NCBI GenBank assembly: GCA_025057335.1
Contig: JANWXG010000096.1
Location: 1-8,552, forward strand
DNA length: 8,552 bases
From: a bacterium
Lineage (GTDB): Bacteria > Armatimonadota > HRBIN16
Direction: 5' to 3'
This document shows positions 1-5,472 of the stretch, one piece after another. The number at the start of each line of letters is the position of its first letter. Positions within the stretch are counted from its first letter, which is position 1. The notes beneath the pieces were generated by a model. It saw nothing but the letters and a program-made list of their open reading frames with translations, searched no databases and was not told the origin of the DNA. The position numbers and the translations under genes are program-made.

Positions 1-276
1 GGAAAGCGGTAGAGTCAGTGCCTCTTCTGAAGAGTGGGGGCGTAGGTGCACAAACCGTTCTGCAACTTGCTGTAGGACCCGTTCCCCCAGCGCGTCGGAG
101 ACCATTGGTCGCTCCACCCCGCGCCGCAGCAGTTGCCGCGCCTGCTCCAAGGAGCGCGCCTCGTAAGCACATGCTGGACAGCGCAGCAGGTGCTTCTCCA
201 CTCGTTGCATCATGCGGTCGCTCAGCTCTTCGTCCATGTAGTTCCCCAGCAGGTCGCGAATCTCAGAGCAGGTCAT
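1..276 (-). CDS. Zinc-finger anti-sigma factor (partial, runs off left edge)
   Basis: Reading the minus strand from the ATG at 276-274 gives an open frame of 92 codons to the window edge with no stop. The product begins MTCSEIRDLLGNYMDEELSD and then carries the HLLRCPAC signature, i.e. the H-x3-C-x2-C zinc-binding motif of the ZAS/zf-HC2 anti-sigma domain at about residues 29-36; Cys3 at the N-terminus can supply a fourth ligand. Such proteins bind and inhibit their cognate ECF sigma factor in the cytoplasm. The ATG overlaps the TGA stop of the sigma gene (ATGA, 276-273), so the pair is translationally coupled. No membrane segment is seen in the visible part; one could lie beyond the edge. 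The family call is firm. The signal that releases the sigma factor cannot be inferred. Confidence 0.85.
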   Translation of the reverse strand, partial: MTCSEIRDLLGNYMDEELSDRMMQRVEKHLLRCPACAYEARSLEQARQLLRRGVERPMVSDALGERVLQQVAERFVHLRPHSSEEALTLPLS

Positions 277-815
277 GCCTCTTCCCCCCATTCCTCAGAG
301 AGCGCGTCGCGCAGGGCAGCACGCGCTCGATACAGAATGCCCTTCACCGACGGCACGGTGCGCTCCAGAATCTGCGCCACCTCCCTCGCGGTAAACTCCT
401 CCACGTCGCACAACAGCAGCACCGTCTGGTACTCTTCAGGCAGCCGCCGCAGGGCGCGTTGTACTGCCACGCGCAGTTCCGCTTCCGCCGCCTCCTCCGC
501 GCGTACTGTTTCGTCCACCTCCTCAAGGGACAGTAAGCGTGGTTGGCGCAAGCGGTCTATGCAGCAGTTACGCGCGATGCGAAACAGCCAGGCACGGAAC
601 GCTCCTTCCGCGCGGTAGCTCAGGCAGCCCTCGAAGGCGCGCAGGAACACCTCCGAGAGCACCTCCTCAGCGTCGGTGCGGTTGCCCAGCAGGCGCGTGG
701 CGTACGCCAGCACCGCGTCTGCATGACGCCAGAAGAGTGTCTCCGCTGCTGCCCTGTCGCCAGCGCGGAAGCGCGCAATCAGCCCTGCCTCTTCGTCTGC
801 TCTACCGCTTTCCAT
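273..815 (-). CDS. ECF-type RNA polymerase sigma factor (sigma-70 family)
   Basis: A 180-residue protein with the two-domain layout of extracytoplasmic-function sigma factors. Region 2 spans about residues 9-91: the core-binding helix DAEEVLSEVFLRAF lies at 48-61, and the -10-recognition segment FRAWLFRIARNCCIDRLR at 73-90. After a linker rich in Glu and Ala, region 4 (about 118-172) contains LPEEYQTVLLL and the helix-turn-helix FTAREVAQILERTVPSVKGILYRAR that reads the -35 element. The ATG at 815 is chosen because it gives a normal ECF length. The frame is open further upstream (to 884), but those 23 residues do not resemble the family and lie across the promoter. No convincing Shine-Dalgarno precedes 815. 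The gene is followed by its overlapping anti-sigma gene. It sits behind a housekeeping-type promoter, so control is probably mainly by the anti-sigma factor. Confidence 0.93.
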   Translation of the reverse strand: MESGRADEEAGLIARFRAGDRAAAETLFWRHADAVLAYATRLLGNRTDAEEVLSEVFLRAFEGCLSYRAEGAFRAWLFRIARNCCIDRLRQPRLLSLEEVDETVRAEEAAEAELRVAVQRALRRLPEEYQTVLLLCDVEEFTAREVAQILERTVPSVKGILYRARAALRDALSEEWGEEA

Positions 816-871
816 AAGACATGACGTGTGGGAGGTACAAAAAGCACCGCGGTTGCGAAAATTCCCTGCAG

Positions 872-900
872 ATTGTAACCCCATCTAGGTGAGGAGTCAA
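872..900 (-). promoter_or_regulatory. Sigma-70 promoter of the sigma/anti-sigma operon
   Basis: On the minus strand TTGACT (900-895) and TACAAT (877-872) are separated by exactly 17 bases, a near-consensus housekeeping promoter. Transcription would start near 865, leaving a leader of about 50 nt before the ATG at 815. It points away from the repeat array and drives the sigma/anti-sigma pair. Confidence 0.8.
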
Positions 901-956
901 GGGGCATTGGGATTGTTCGGGAGGTGGGTGCATTCGAGCACTCCAACTCATCACAT

Positions 957-977
957 GGCTCGCCCAGCAGGAACGAG
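957..977 (+). repeat. Degenerate GCAGGA-loop hairpin
   Basis: GGCTCG, then CCCA, then GCAGGA and ACGAG: the CTCG/CGAG arms pair around a loop containing GCAGGA. The same GGCTCG...GCAGGA arrangement occurs at 5120-5134 and 5367-5380, so this may be a decayed member of that repeat family. The match is short and could be chance. Confidence 0.3.
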
Positions 978-1058
978 TACTACCGAAGGGGTGGCTGGAG
1001 GGGTGGGCAGCAACTTCCCGGGTTGCGGTCAGGTGGGATAGTGCACCACGCAGGTATA

Positions 1059-1168
1059 CCCCCATTGAAATCGGGGAGTATGGAGGCTTAGAAATCCGCC
1101 TGAGTGGATTTTAGAAACCTGCGCAAGCAGGTGTTTGCCTAGTCATAGCCCCCCATTTCAATGGGGGG
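1059..1168 (+). repeat. Array unit A
   Basis: H1 is 1059-1076, shortened and with a C:C mismatch. H2 is 1092-1111, with a four-base CTGA loop and a G:T pair at 1098/1105. H3 is 1117-1132, with a GCAA (GNRA-type) loop. H4 is 1149-1168, perfect. It is the most divergent left end and abuts the outer GTATAC. Confidence 0.85.
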
Positions 1169-1183
1169 CGTCTATGCGTAGTC

Positions 1184-1294
1184 GCCCCCGATTGAAATCG
1201 GGGGCTATAGGTGCACGGAGATCCGCCTTGCGCGGATTTCAGAGACCTGCACAAGCAGGTTCATTCTAACATAGCCTCCCATTTCAATGGGGGG
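1184..1294 (+). repeat. Array unit B
   Basis: H1 is 1184-1205, a perfect 9-bp stem. H2 is 1219-1239, with a G:T pair at 1220/1238. H3 is 1245-1260, loop ACAA. H4 is 1275-1294, with a T:G pair at 1277/1292. The terminal inverted repeats 1184-1208 and 1271-1295 match at 22 of 25 positions by eye. Confidence 0.85.
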
Positions 1295-1310
1295 CGTCTA
1301 TGCGTGGTTT

Positions 1311-1420
1311 GCCCCCGATTGAAATCGGGGGCTATGGGTGCACGGAAATCCGCCTTGCGCGGATTTCAGAGACCGCGCAGTCGGGTTCATTCTAACATAG
1401 CCCTCCATTTCAATGGGGGG
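1311..1420 (+). repeat. Array unit C
   Basis: H1 is 1311-1332, a perfect 9-bp stem. H2 is 1346-1366, perfect. H3 (1371-1388) has changed sequence but can still form a short stem with a bulged G and a CAGT loop. H4 is 1401-1420, with a T:G pair at 1404/1417, a different position from unit B. Confidence 0.85.
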
Positions 1421-1438
1421 CGTCTATGGCGTGGTTTG

Positions 1439-1550
1439 CCCCCGATTGAAATCGGGGGGTAGGGAGGCTTAGAAATCCGCCTTGCGCGGATTTTAGGAAC
1501 CTGCACAAGCAGGTTTCTGCCCGGTCATAGCCCCCCATTTCAATGGGGGG
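1439..1550 (+). repeat. Array unit D
   Basis: H1 (1439-1458), H2 (1473-1493), H3 (1499-1514) and H4 (1531-1550) all have perfect stems. The unit ends against GTATAC (1550-1555), mirroring the left end of the array. Confidence 0.85.
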
Positions 1551-1568
1551 TATACGGGGAGCCATCTC

Positions 1569-1655
1569 GTGCTCTGTTTCAGTTTCTGAGCACCTTCAGG
1601 GGTGCTGCTAGGCGCAGAGGTAGGGATGTGGAAGCAAAAGGGCGAAGTAAGCACC
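1569..1655 (+). other. Leader with competing complementary segments upstream of the GH-like gene
   Basis: GTGCTC (1569-1574) can pair with GAGCAC (1588-1593). AGCACC (1589-1594) can instead pair with GGTGCT (1601-1606). A second AGCACC (1650-1655) could also take GGTGCT. These pairings exclude one another, as in attenuators or riboswitch expression platforms. No U-tract follows and I recognise no riboswitch class, so a regulatory role is only a possibility. The rest of 1556-1773 holds no clear sigma-70 promoter for the downstream gene. Confidence 0.3.
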
Positions 1656-1773
1656 GGTACAGGGAATTTTTCGGGAGGGTGAGGAGCGCAGTACGCAGTT
1701 TGCCTACCGTTGCGAGGGGAGGGAGGTGTATCCTGCGTCGCTGCAGCTATCCACTATCGAGAGGCGGAAAGTC

Positions 1774-4266
1774 ATGTTGAGAAGTAGTCTGTCCATCTTG
1801 TTGATGAAATGGCTGTTCATGCAGAGCCTAGCGCTCTCGGTGTGCGCGCAGGGGCTAGGCATCGGGCAAGGTGTCTTTCTCGATCGGGAGGGAGGTACGC
1901 ACCGCTGGCAGATTACCTCTGGCAACAGCCTGTCGTGGAATGGGCAACCTTACCTGCCAGCGGGGGTGTGGTTCATCCCTCAATCGTTGCGTGTGAGGGC
2001 GACCGAAGCCGACCTGCAACGGGATGAGCGCCTGCTGGACGCATTGGCTCAGGCAGGTGTGCTGGACGTGTGTCTAGTGCCTGCGGAGTCCGCTGCGAAG
2101 ATACCGGTCGAGATCTGGCAGCGGCTGGTGGATGCACTAGAGGCGCGCCAGTTTCGGTACGGGCTGTCCTTGGGCGAAGCGGGGTTGCCCATCGCTCAGG
2201 GCTACACGGTCGCACCTGCCTCTTACCGCATAGCGAATCTGGCGCAGAGCGGGGTGGTCGTGTTTCGTGCGCCATACGCCGACCATGCGCTGACGTTCGT
2301 GGTGGATACTCACGACAACAGCCTGCTCAGTCAGCAACGGGTAACGGTGGAGCAGGGGATTGGGCGTGTGCCTCTGCAGCTGCAGGAGGGTGTGCGAGCG
2401 GTGATGGTGGTATATCCGCATCGCCCACTCGCGGATTCGGGGGGGTTCGTGCCAGACATTTGGGAAGGCTATGATGCCTGGCGCGACGAGGTGCTACGGA
2501 CGTTAGGCAAGGTGCGCTTTGGTAAAGGGTTGCGCTTCTTCGCTGACCCGTTGGGGAGATGGACGCTGTCCGAGGAGGACGAGGGCATTGTGCCCTCCTC
2601 GCCGATGTTTCGCCTGGGATTCGAGGCGTTTCTCGCACGCAAATACCAAACGCTGGAGAACCTGATGAGCGCGTGGGCGTTGTCGGAGCGCAACCTAGAG
2701 TCGTTCGCTGAGGCGGCGCGTCAGCTGCCTCTGTGGCGCGGGCAGAAGGGTATCCCGCAGCTGCTCGACCTGCAAACGGGGGGGCTGCGCCGGGTAGAGG
2801 CGGCGCGGTGTGCCTACTGGAGAGACCTGCAGCAGTACCGTCTGGAGGCGCTGCGTGAGGCGTCAGACCGTATGGCGACTGTGCTCAAGCGGCAGGTGGC
2901 GAACGTGCCCGTCGTGCTCAGCTGGCAGAGGTTTCATCCCGTATACGTGAACGTGCAGAACCAGCCTGGTGTGGACGGACTGCTGGTGGTCACGGCGGAG
3001 CGAGGGGCAAACTTGGCACGCAAGAGCATGGCTCTAGCGCTAGGTCAGGCGGTGGAGTGTGTGCGTCCCATGTGGCTGCTGAGCGCTCTCGCGCACGACG
3101 TTCAGCAGGGCTACGCCGATAGTCAGGCGCTGTTGAGCGAGGGGGAGACACTGGCGCGGGCAGGTAGCCGCGGCTGGTTCTTCCGCGTGACGGAGGGCAC
3201 GGCGAGTGCGAACGCCCTGCAGTGGCTGCGGGCTTTTCAGCAAAGCGTGTCTGCGCACGCCGACTGGCAGCAACCGCCCAAAGTGCTCTTCTTCCCTCTG
3301 GTTGCGATGGGCATCTGTGAGGTTAGACAGCTGCCCGGAGGGGTCTGGTGGGTGCCTTCGGTGCGGGCAGGGGCAGTAGTGAACGTGGGACAACACTATC
3401 GCGCTTACCAGCTGAGCACGCTGGGCGGCGAGCAGTTCGTGATGTGGGCGGTAGACCGAGAGCGCCCGACCAGGTTCCGTCTGAACGAGCCGCGCGTCTT
3501 CACGGCGCAGCTACCCGACGGCACGCCGCTGCGCGTCAGTGGGAAAGGGCGTCAGTTCTCCCTGAGGCTACCTCAAGTGCCCGTGGTGTTTACTAACAGC
3601 GGCGTGTTGTTCCCTGTGGAGGCGGCGGAGGAGGCGCTCAGCGAGTTGACGCGGCTGCTGCAGATGAGCGAGGCGCGTCGGGTGGATGCAGGCGCGGCGC
3701 GCTTCCGCTGGCGACAGGCACGAGACAACCTGCGCGCGGGGCAGGTGTATACTGCCTACCTGCTGGCGAGCGAGGCGATCGAGGAGCTCATCCAGCGGCT
3801 GGCCTCCTACCTGTGGATGGAGGCGGAGACCGCTGACGAGAGCAACTTCGACGAGGTGGTAGACCTACCTTGGGCGAGTGGGAGCAAGGTGGTGCGCTTG
3901 CGCAACTTCAATGACCCTCCTGCCCGCGGCTACTACTTGCGCTATCGTTTCGCTGTGAAAGAGGAAGGCAACTATGTCGTCTGGGTTGCCTGTCGCCCAG
4001 AGGGGGGATCGCCGCTGCTATGGAGCGTGGATGATAATGTGCCCCAGCCTGCCGAGAGCAACGTGCTGGTGGGCGCATACGGAGAGGGCTTCGGCTGGCT
4101 GCGCCTCGGTGCAGTGCGCCTGTCGCCCGGTTCTCATGTGTTGGAGCTGCGCGTGGTCAACCGGGCAGGCGACAGCACCAAACCGTATGTCGCATGGTGC
4201 GATGTGGTATTGCTCACGACCGAGAGCGTCATCCCGCAAGGCACCGCGAAACCGCCTGTTAGGTAG
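1774..4266 (+). CDS. Secreted GH42/clan GH-A-like protein with C-terminal CBM-like domain
   Basis: An 830-residue exported protein. Residues 1-25 (ending LALSVCA before QG) form a signal peptide, which supports the ATG at 1774; the frame stays open to a GTG at 1726 that follows a G-rich stretch, but that start puts a charged extension ahead of the signal. Residues about 55-65 (WNGQPYLPAGVWF) resemble the first strand of clan GH-A barrels. Residues about 254-310 contain a segment like GH42, with FEAFLARKYQTLENLMSAWA (283-302) matching the family pattern F-x2-WL-x2-KY-x-TLE-x-LN-x-AW. Residues about 480-610 look beta-rich, 614-680 helical. Residues 681-815 (WMEAETAD, SGSKVVRL, GYYLRYRF, GNYVVWVA) resemble a CBM6/35-type beta-sandwich. 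The acid/base Asn-Glu expected before the FEAFLARKY helix is not seen (ADPLG there), and no clear nucleophile Glu is found. It may bind or process extracellular glycans, or be a non-catalytic relative. The DUF624-like gene follows after 6 bp. Confidence 0.75.
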   Translation: MLRSSLSILLMKWLFMQSLALSVCAQGLGIGQGVFLDREGGTHRWQITSGNSLSWNGQPYLPAGVWFIPQSLRVRATEADLQRDERLLDALAQAGVLDVCLVPAESAAKIPVEIWQRLVDALEARQFRYGLSLGEAGLPIAQGYTVAPASYRIANLAQSGVVVFRAPYADHALTFVVDTHDNSLLSQQRVTVEQGIGRVPLQLQEGVRAVMVVYPHRPLADSGGFVPDIWEGYDAWRDEVLRTLGKVRFGKGLRFFADPLGRWTLSEEDEGIVPSSPMFRLGFEAFLARKYQTLENLMSAWALSERNLESFAEAARQLPLWRGQKGIPQLLDLQTGGLRRVEAARCAYWRDLQQYRLEALREASDRMATVLKRQVANVPVVLSWQRFHPVYVNVQNQPGVDGLLVVTAERGANLARKSMALALGQAVECVRPMWLLSALAHDVQQGYADSQALLSEGETLARAGSRGWFFRVTEGTASANALQWLRAFQQSVSAHADWQQPPKVLFFPLVAMGICEVRQLPGGVWWVPSVRAGAVVNVGQHYRAYQLSTLGGEQFVMWAVDRERPTRFRLNEPRVFTAQLPDGTPLRVSGKGRQFSLRLPQVPVVFTNSGVLFPVEAAEEALSELTRLLQMSEARRVDAGAARFRWRQARDNLRAGQVYTAYLLASEAIEELIQRLASYLWMEAETADESNFDEVVDLPWASGSKVVRLRNFNDPPARGYYLRYRFAVKEEGNYVVWVACRPEGGSPLLWSVDDNVPQPAESNVLVGAYGEGFGWLRLGAVRLSPGSHVLELRVVNRAGDSTKPYVAWCDVVLLTTESVIPQGTAKPPVR

Positions 4267-4272
4267 GAAAGG

Positions 4273-5058
4273 ATGGAAAAGCCTGCCTCTCCTACTATCA
4301 GCTTCTTCCGAGCGCTGCGCTACGCCATAGGCGACGCCTATGACCGTCTAGGGCTGACGCTAGCGAGCAGCCTACTGTGGTTCATCGCCTGTATCCCCTG
4401 GGTGGCGGCGCTGGAAATGATGCGCGCGCGCTTTGGGCTGGTGCAGTTGGGCGTGGTGTTTCTGACCTCCGCATTGCTGGCGCAGGTGTGGGCGGGGTGT
4501 GTGTATCTCGCTTACCGCATCGCCACGCGCGATGAGCCATCGCTGATATGCTTCGTAGAGGCGTGGCGCGGGATGTTTTGGAAGACGCTGGCGCTCTCGC
4601 TGATACAGACCTTTGTGACGCTGGTCATCACTTTTAACATGATTCTGTACCTGATGAGCAACGTGCTGTTGCTGCGCGTGTTTGGAGTAGTGGTATTATA
4701 TCTGTTGCTACTGTGGTTCACGGCAATGCTATACCAGTATCCGCTTTTGGTGGAACACCTCTTTGGCGCGTATGTGGCGGAGCAGACACGTGCCAGCTGG
4801 CTGCGGCGCGTGCTGAGGCGGTCTCTGCTACTGACAATAGGCAACCTGCCTTTTAGCGCAGGCATGTTTGCGATAGTAGCAGTATGGGTGCTCCTTTGCT
4901 TCCTGACGTTGTTTGGACTGGTGTTGCTGTATGCGGGCGTGACGGCGCTGGCGGCGGTGCACTGGACGCGTGCACTGCTCATCAACTATGGTGTCATCCA
5001 GCTACCGCCTGAGCCAGAGATTATCCCCGATGAGGAGTTCCGAATCCCAGAGGAGTGA
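4273..5058 (+). CDS. Six-TM membrane protein, DUF624/YesL-like
   Basis: A 261-residue integral membrane protein with about six hydrophobic segments (roughly residues 26-47, 56-80, 104-128, 131-155, 185-207 and 208-230) and a short acidic tail (EPEIIPDEEFRIPEE). The N-terminal part resembles DUF624 (YesL) proteins: amphipathic RALRYAIGDAYDRLG, then a helix SSLLWFIACIPWVAAL, then a polar loop before TM3. DUF624 members occur in polysaccharide-utilisation loci beside glycosidases and ABC transporters, but their biochemical role is not known. The ATG follows GGAAAGG and lies 6 bp after the stop of the GH-like gene, so the two are almost certainly co-transcribed. The family call rests on topology and a few motifs, so it is moderate; that it is a membrane protein is certain. 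Confidence 0.7.
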   Translation: MEKPASPTISFFRALRYAIGDAYDRLGLTLASSLLWFIACIPWVAALEMMRARFGLVQLGVVFLTSALLAQVWAGCVYLAYRIATRDEPSLICFVEAWRGMFWKTLALSLIQTFVTLVITFNMILYLMSNVLLLRVFGVVVLYLLLLWFTAMLYQYPLLVEHLFGAYVAEQTRASWLRRVLRRSLLLTIGNLPFSAGMFAIVAVWVLLCFLTLFGLVLLYAGVTALAAVHWTRALLINYGVIQLPPEPEIIPDEEFRIPEE

Positions 5059-5119
5059 ACGCGGGGAGGGAGTTCGCCAGCGCGAGTGGGGACAACCTGG
5101 GCAGGTAGGGTATACAGAT

Positions 5120-5150
5120 GGCTCGGCAGGAGCCTCGTCCTCTAGCTTCC
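5120..5150 (+). repeat. GCTCGGCAGGAGC palindromic repeat, copy 1
   Basis: GGCTC/GAGCC arms around a GGCAG loop (5120-5134), followed by CGTCCTCTAGCTTCC. Copy 2 at 5366-5394 shares the 13-base core and the CG-x-CCTC-x-AGCT tail. The outer G-C pair here is A-T there, so the stem is kept. Confidence 0.65.
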
Positions 5151-5209
5151 TTGTCATTCTAAAGGGAAGCGAAGGGGCTGAGGCTTCGCCCCAGCTCACA
5201 CGACGCGAG

Positions 5210-5225
5210 GCGCACTGACGTGCGC
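5210..5225. repeat. GCGCAC/GTGCGC hairpin
   Basis: A perfect 6-bp stem GCGCAC (5210-5215) and GTGCGC (5220-5225) around TGAC. No T-tract follows on either strand. Its function is unknown. Confidence 0.5.
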
Positions 5226-5244
5226 TACGACCAACATGGCGCGC

Positions 5245-5269
5245 CTGGAGGGTCGCGCTCCGTCGCGAC
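5245..5269 (-). repeat. Related palindromic repeat in reverse orientation
   Basis: On the minus strand GTCGCG, loop ACGGAG and CGCGAC (5269-5252) are followed by CCTCCAG (down to 5245). The stem-loop plus CCTCCAG tail resembles the repeat at 5365-5390, whose hairpin is followed by CGCCCTCCAG, suggesting an inverted, diverged member of the same family. Confidence 0.45.
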
Positions 5270-5277
5270 TGATACCA

Positions 5278-5334
5278 GTCATTCTGAGCGCAGAGAAGAA
5301 TCTCTCAGATGCTTCGCCTTCGGCTCAGCATGAC
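5278..5334. repeat. TCATTCTGAGC long inverted repeat
   Basis: GTCATTCTGAGC (5278-5289) is complementary to GCTCAGCATGAC (5323-5334) except for one mismatch, and the inner GAAGAATC/GATGCTTC arms also pair with one mismatch. The result is a 57-nt imperfect hairpin. Similar TCATTCTGAGC...GAAGAATC palindromes occur in intergenic DNA of many unrelated bacteria. Half copies flank it at 5149-5160 and 5349-5360. Confidence 0.7.
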
Positions 5335-5348
5335 GGAGGGAAAGGTTC

Positions 5349-5360
5349 AGCATGACAAGG
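5349..5360 (-). repeat. Half copy of the TCATTCT module, inverted
   Basis: AGCATGACAAGG here is the reverse complement, with one difference, of CCTTGTCATTCT at 5149-5160. Each half copy lies next to a GCTCGGCAGGAGC palindrome, so the two composites are partly mirror images. Confidence 0.55.
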
Positions 5361-5364
5361 GGGA

Positions 5365-5394
5365 CAGCTCGGCAGGAGCTGCGCCCTCCAGCTC
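5365..5394 (+). repeat. GCTCGGCAGGAGC palindromic repeat, copy 2
   Basis: CAGCTC (5365-5370), loop GGCAG and GAGCTG (5376-5381), followed by CGCCCTCCAGCTC. It is longer-stemmed than copy 1 at 5120-5150 and shares its core and tail. Confidence 0.65.
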
Positions 5395-5441
5395 TTGTTG
5401 GCTAGAGGGTGAACCTCTGGTGAGCCGAAGGGACAGCTGCT

Positions 5442-5472
5442 GTCGGGAAGGCGGTTCAACCGTCGTCCCGAC
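5442..5472. repeat. 31-nt near-perfect hairpin upstream of the epimerase gene
   Basis: GTCGGGA (5442-5448) pairs with TCCCGAC (5466-5472), and GGCGG (5450-5454) with CCGTC (5460-5464, one G:T), around a TTCAA loop with a single A:G mismatch between the stems. There are twelve pairs in total. No T-tract follows on either strand, so a terminator role is unlikely. It lies 84 bp before the epimerase start. Confidence 0.6.

Larger units (their letters stand above)
1054..1555 (+). repeat. Tandem array of four composite multi-hairpin units
   Basis: Four units of about 110 bp (1059-1168, 1184-1294, 1311-1420, 1439-1550) are spaced at 125-128 bp by a conserved linker (cgtctatgcgtggttt-like, 1169-1183, 1295-1310, 1421-1438). 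Each unit carries the same hairpins in order. H1 has stem CCCCCGAT/ATCGGGGG and loop TGAA. H2 has stem AAATCCGC/GCGGATTT with a CTTGC loop. H3 has stem ACCTGC/GCAGGT with loop ACAA or GCAA. H4 has stem CCCCCCAT/ATGGGGGG and loop TTCA. H4 with its flanking ATAG is an inverted copy of H1 with its flanking CTAT, so each unit has roughly 25-bp terminal inverted repeats. The whole array is bounded by GTATAC on both sides (1054-1059, 1550-1555). There are no T-tracts, so these are not standard intrinsic terminators. It could be an amplified mobile palindromic element (MITE/REP-like) or a structured RNA. I cannot name a described family. Confidence 0.9.

Noticed and set aside
133..824. Plus-strand open frames opposite the sigma factor
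   Set aside because: Arginine- and alanine-rich mirror frames of a clear minus-strand sigma gene, without family features.
1149..1168. Rho-independent terminators at the G/C-rich hairpins of the array
   Set aside because: No hairpin is followed by a T-run on either strand; the following linker is mixed sequence.
1211..1462. An 83-codon plus-strand open frame across units B-C of the array
   Set aside because: Its sequence is entirely dictated by the hairpin repeats, with the same peptide blocks recurring at the repeat period; there is no ribosome-binding site and no family resemblance.
1054..1555. CRISPR array
   Set aside because: Repeats are about 110 bp with multiple internal palindromes, and the linkers between them are near-identical, not unique spacers; no cas gene is present.
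1726..1773. GTG 1726 as start of the GH-like protein
   Set aside because: A G-rich stretch precedes it, but it places 16 mostly polar and charged residues (including ERRK) before an otherwise normal signal peptide; ATG 1774 is preferred.
1774..1851. Lipoprotein signal (Cys in LSVC)
   Set aside because: The residue before Cys is Val, not Gly, Ala or Ser as a lipobox needs; the VCA-Q junction fits signal peptidase I.
4512..4985. A 157-codon minus-strand open frame opposite the DUF624-like gene
   Set aside because: A mirror frame of a hydrophobic membrane gene (Ser/Thr-rich product), with no family match and no ribosome-binding site.
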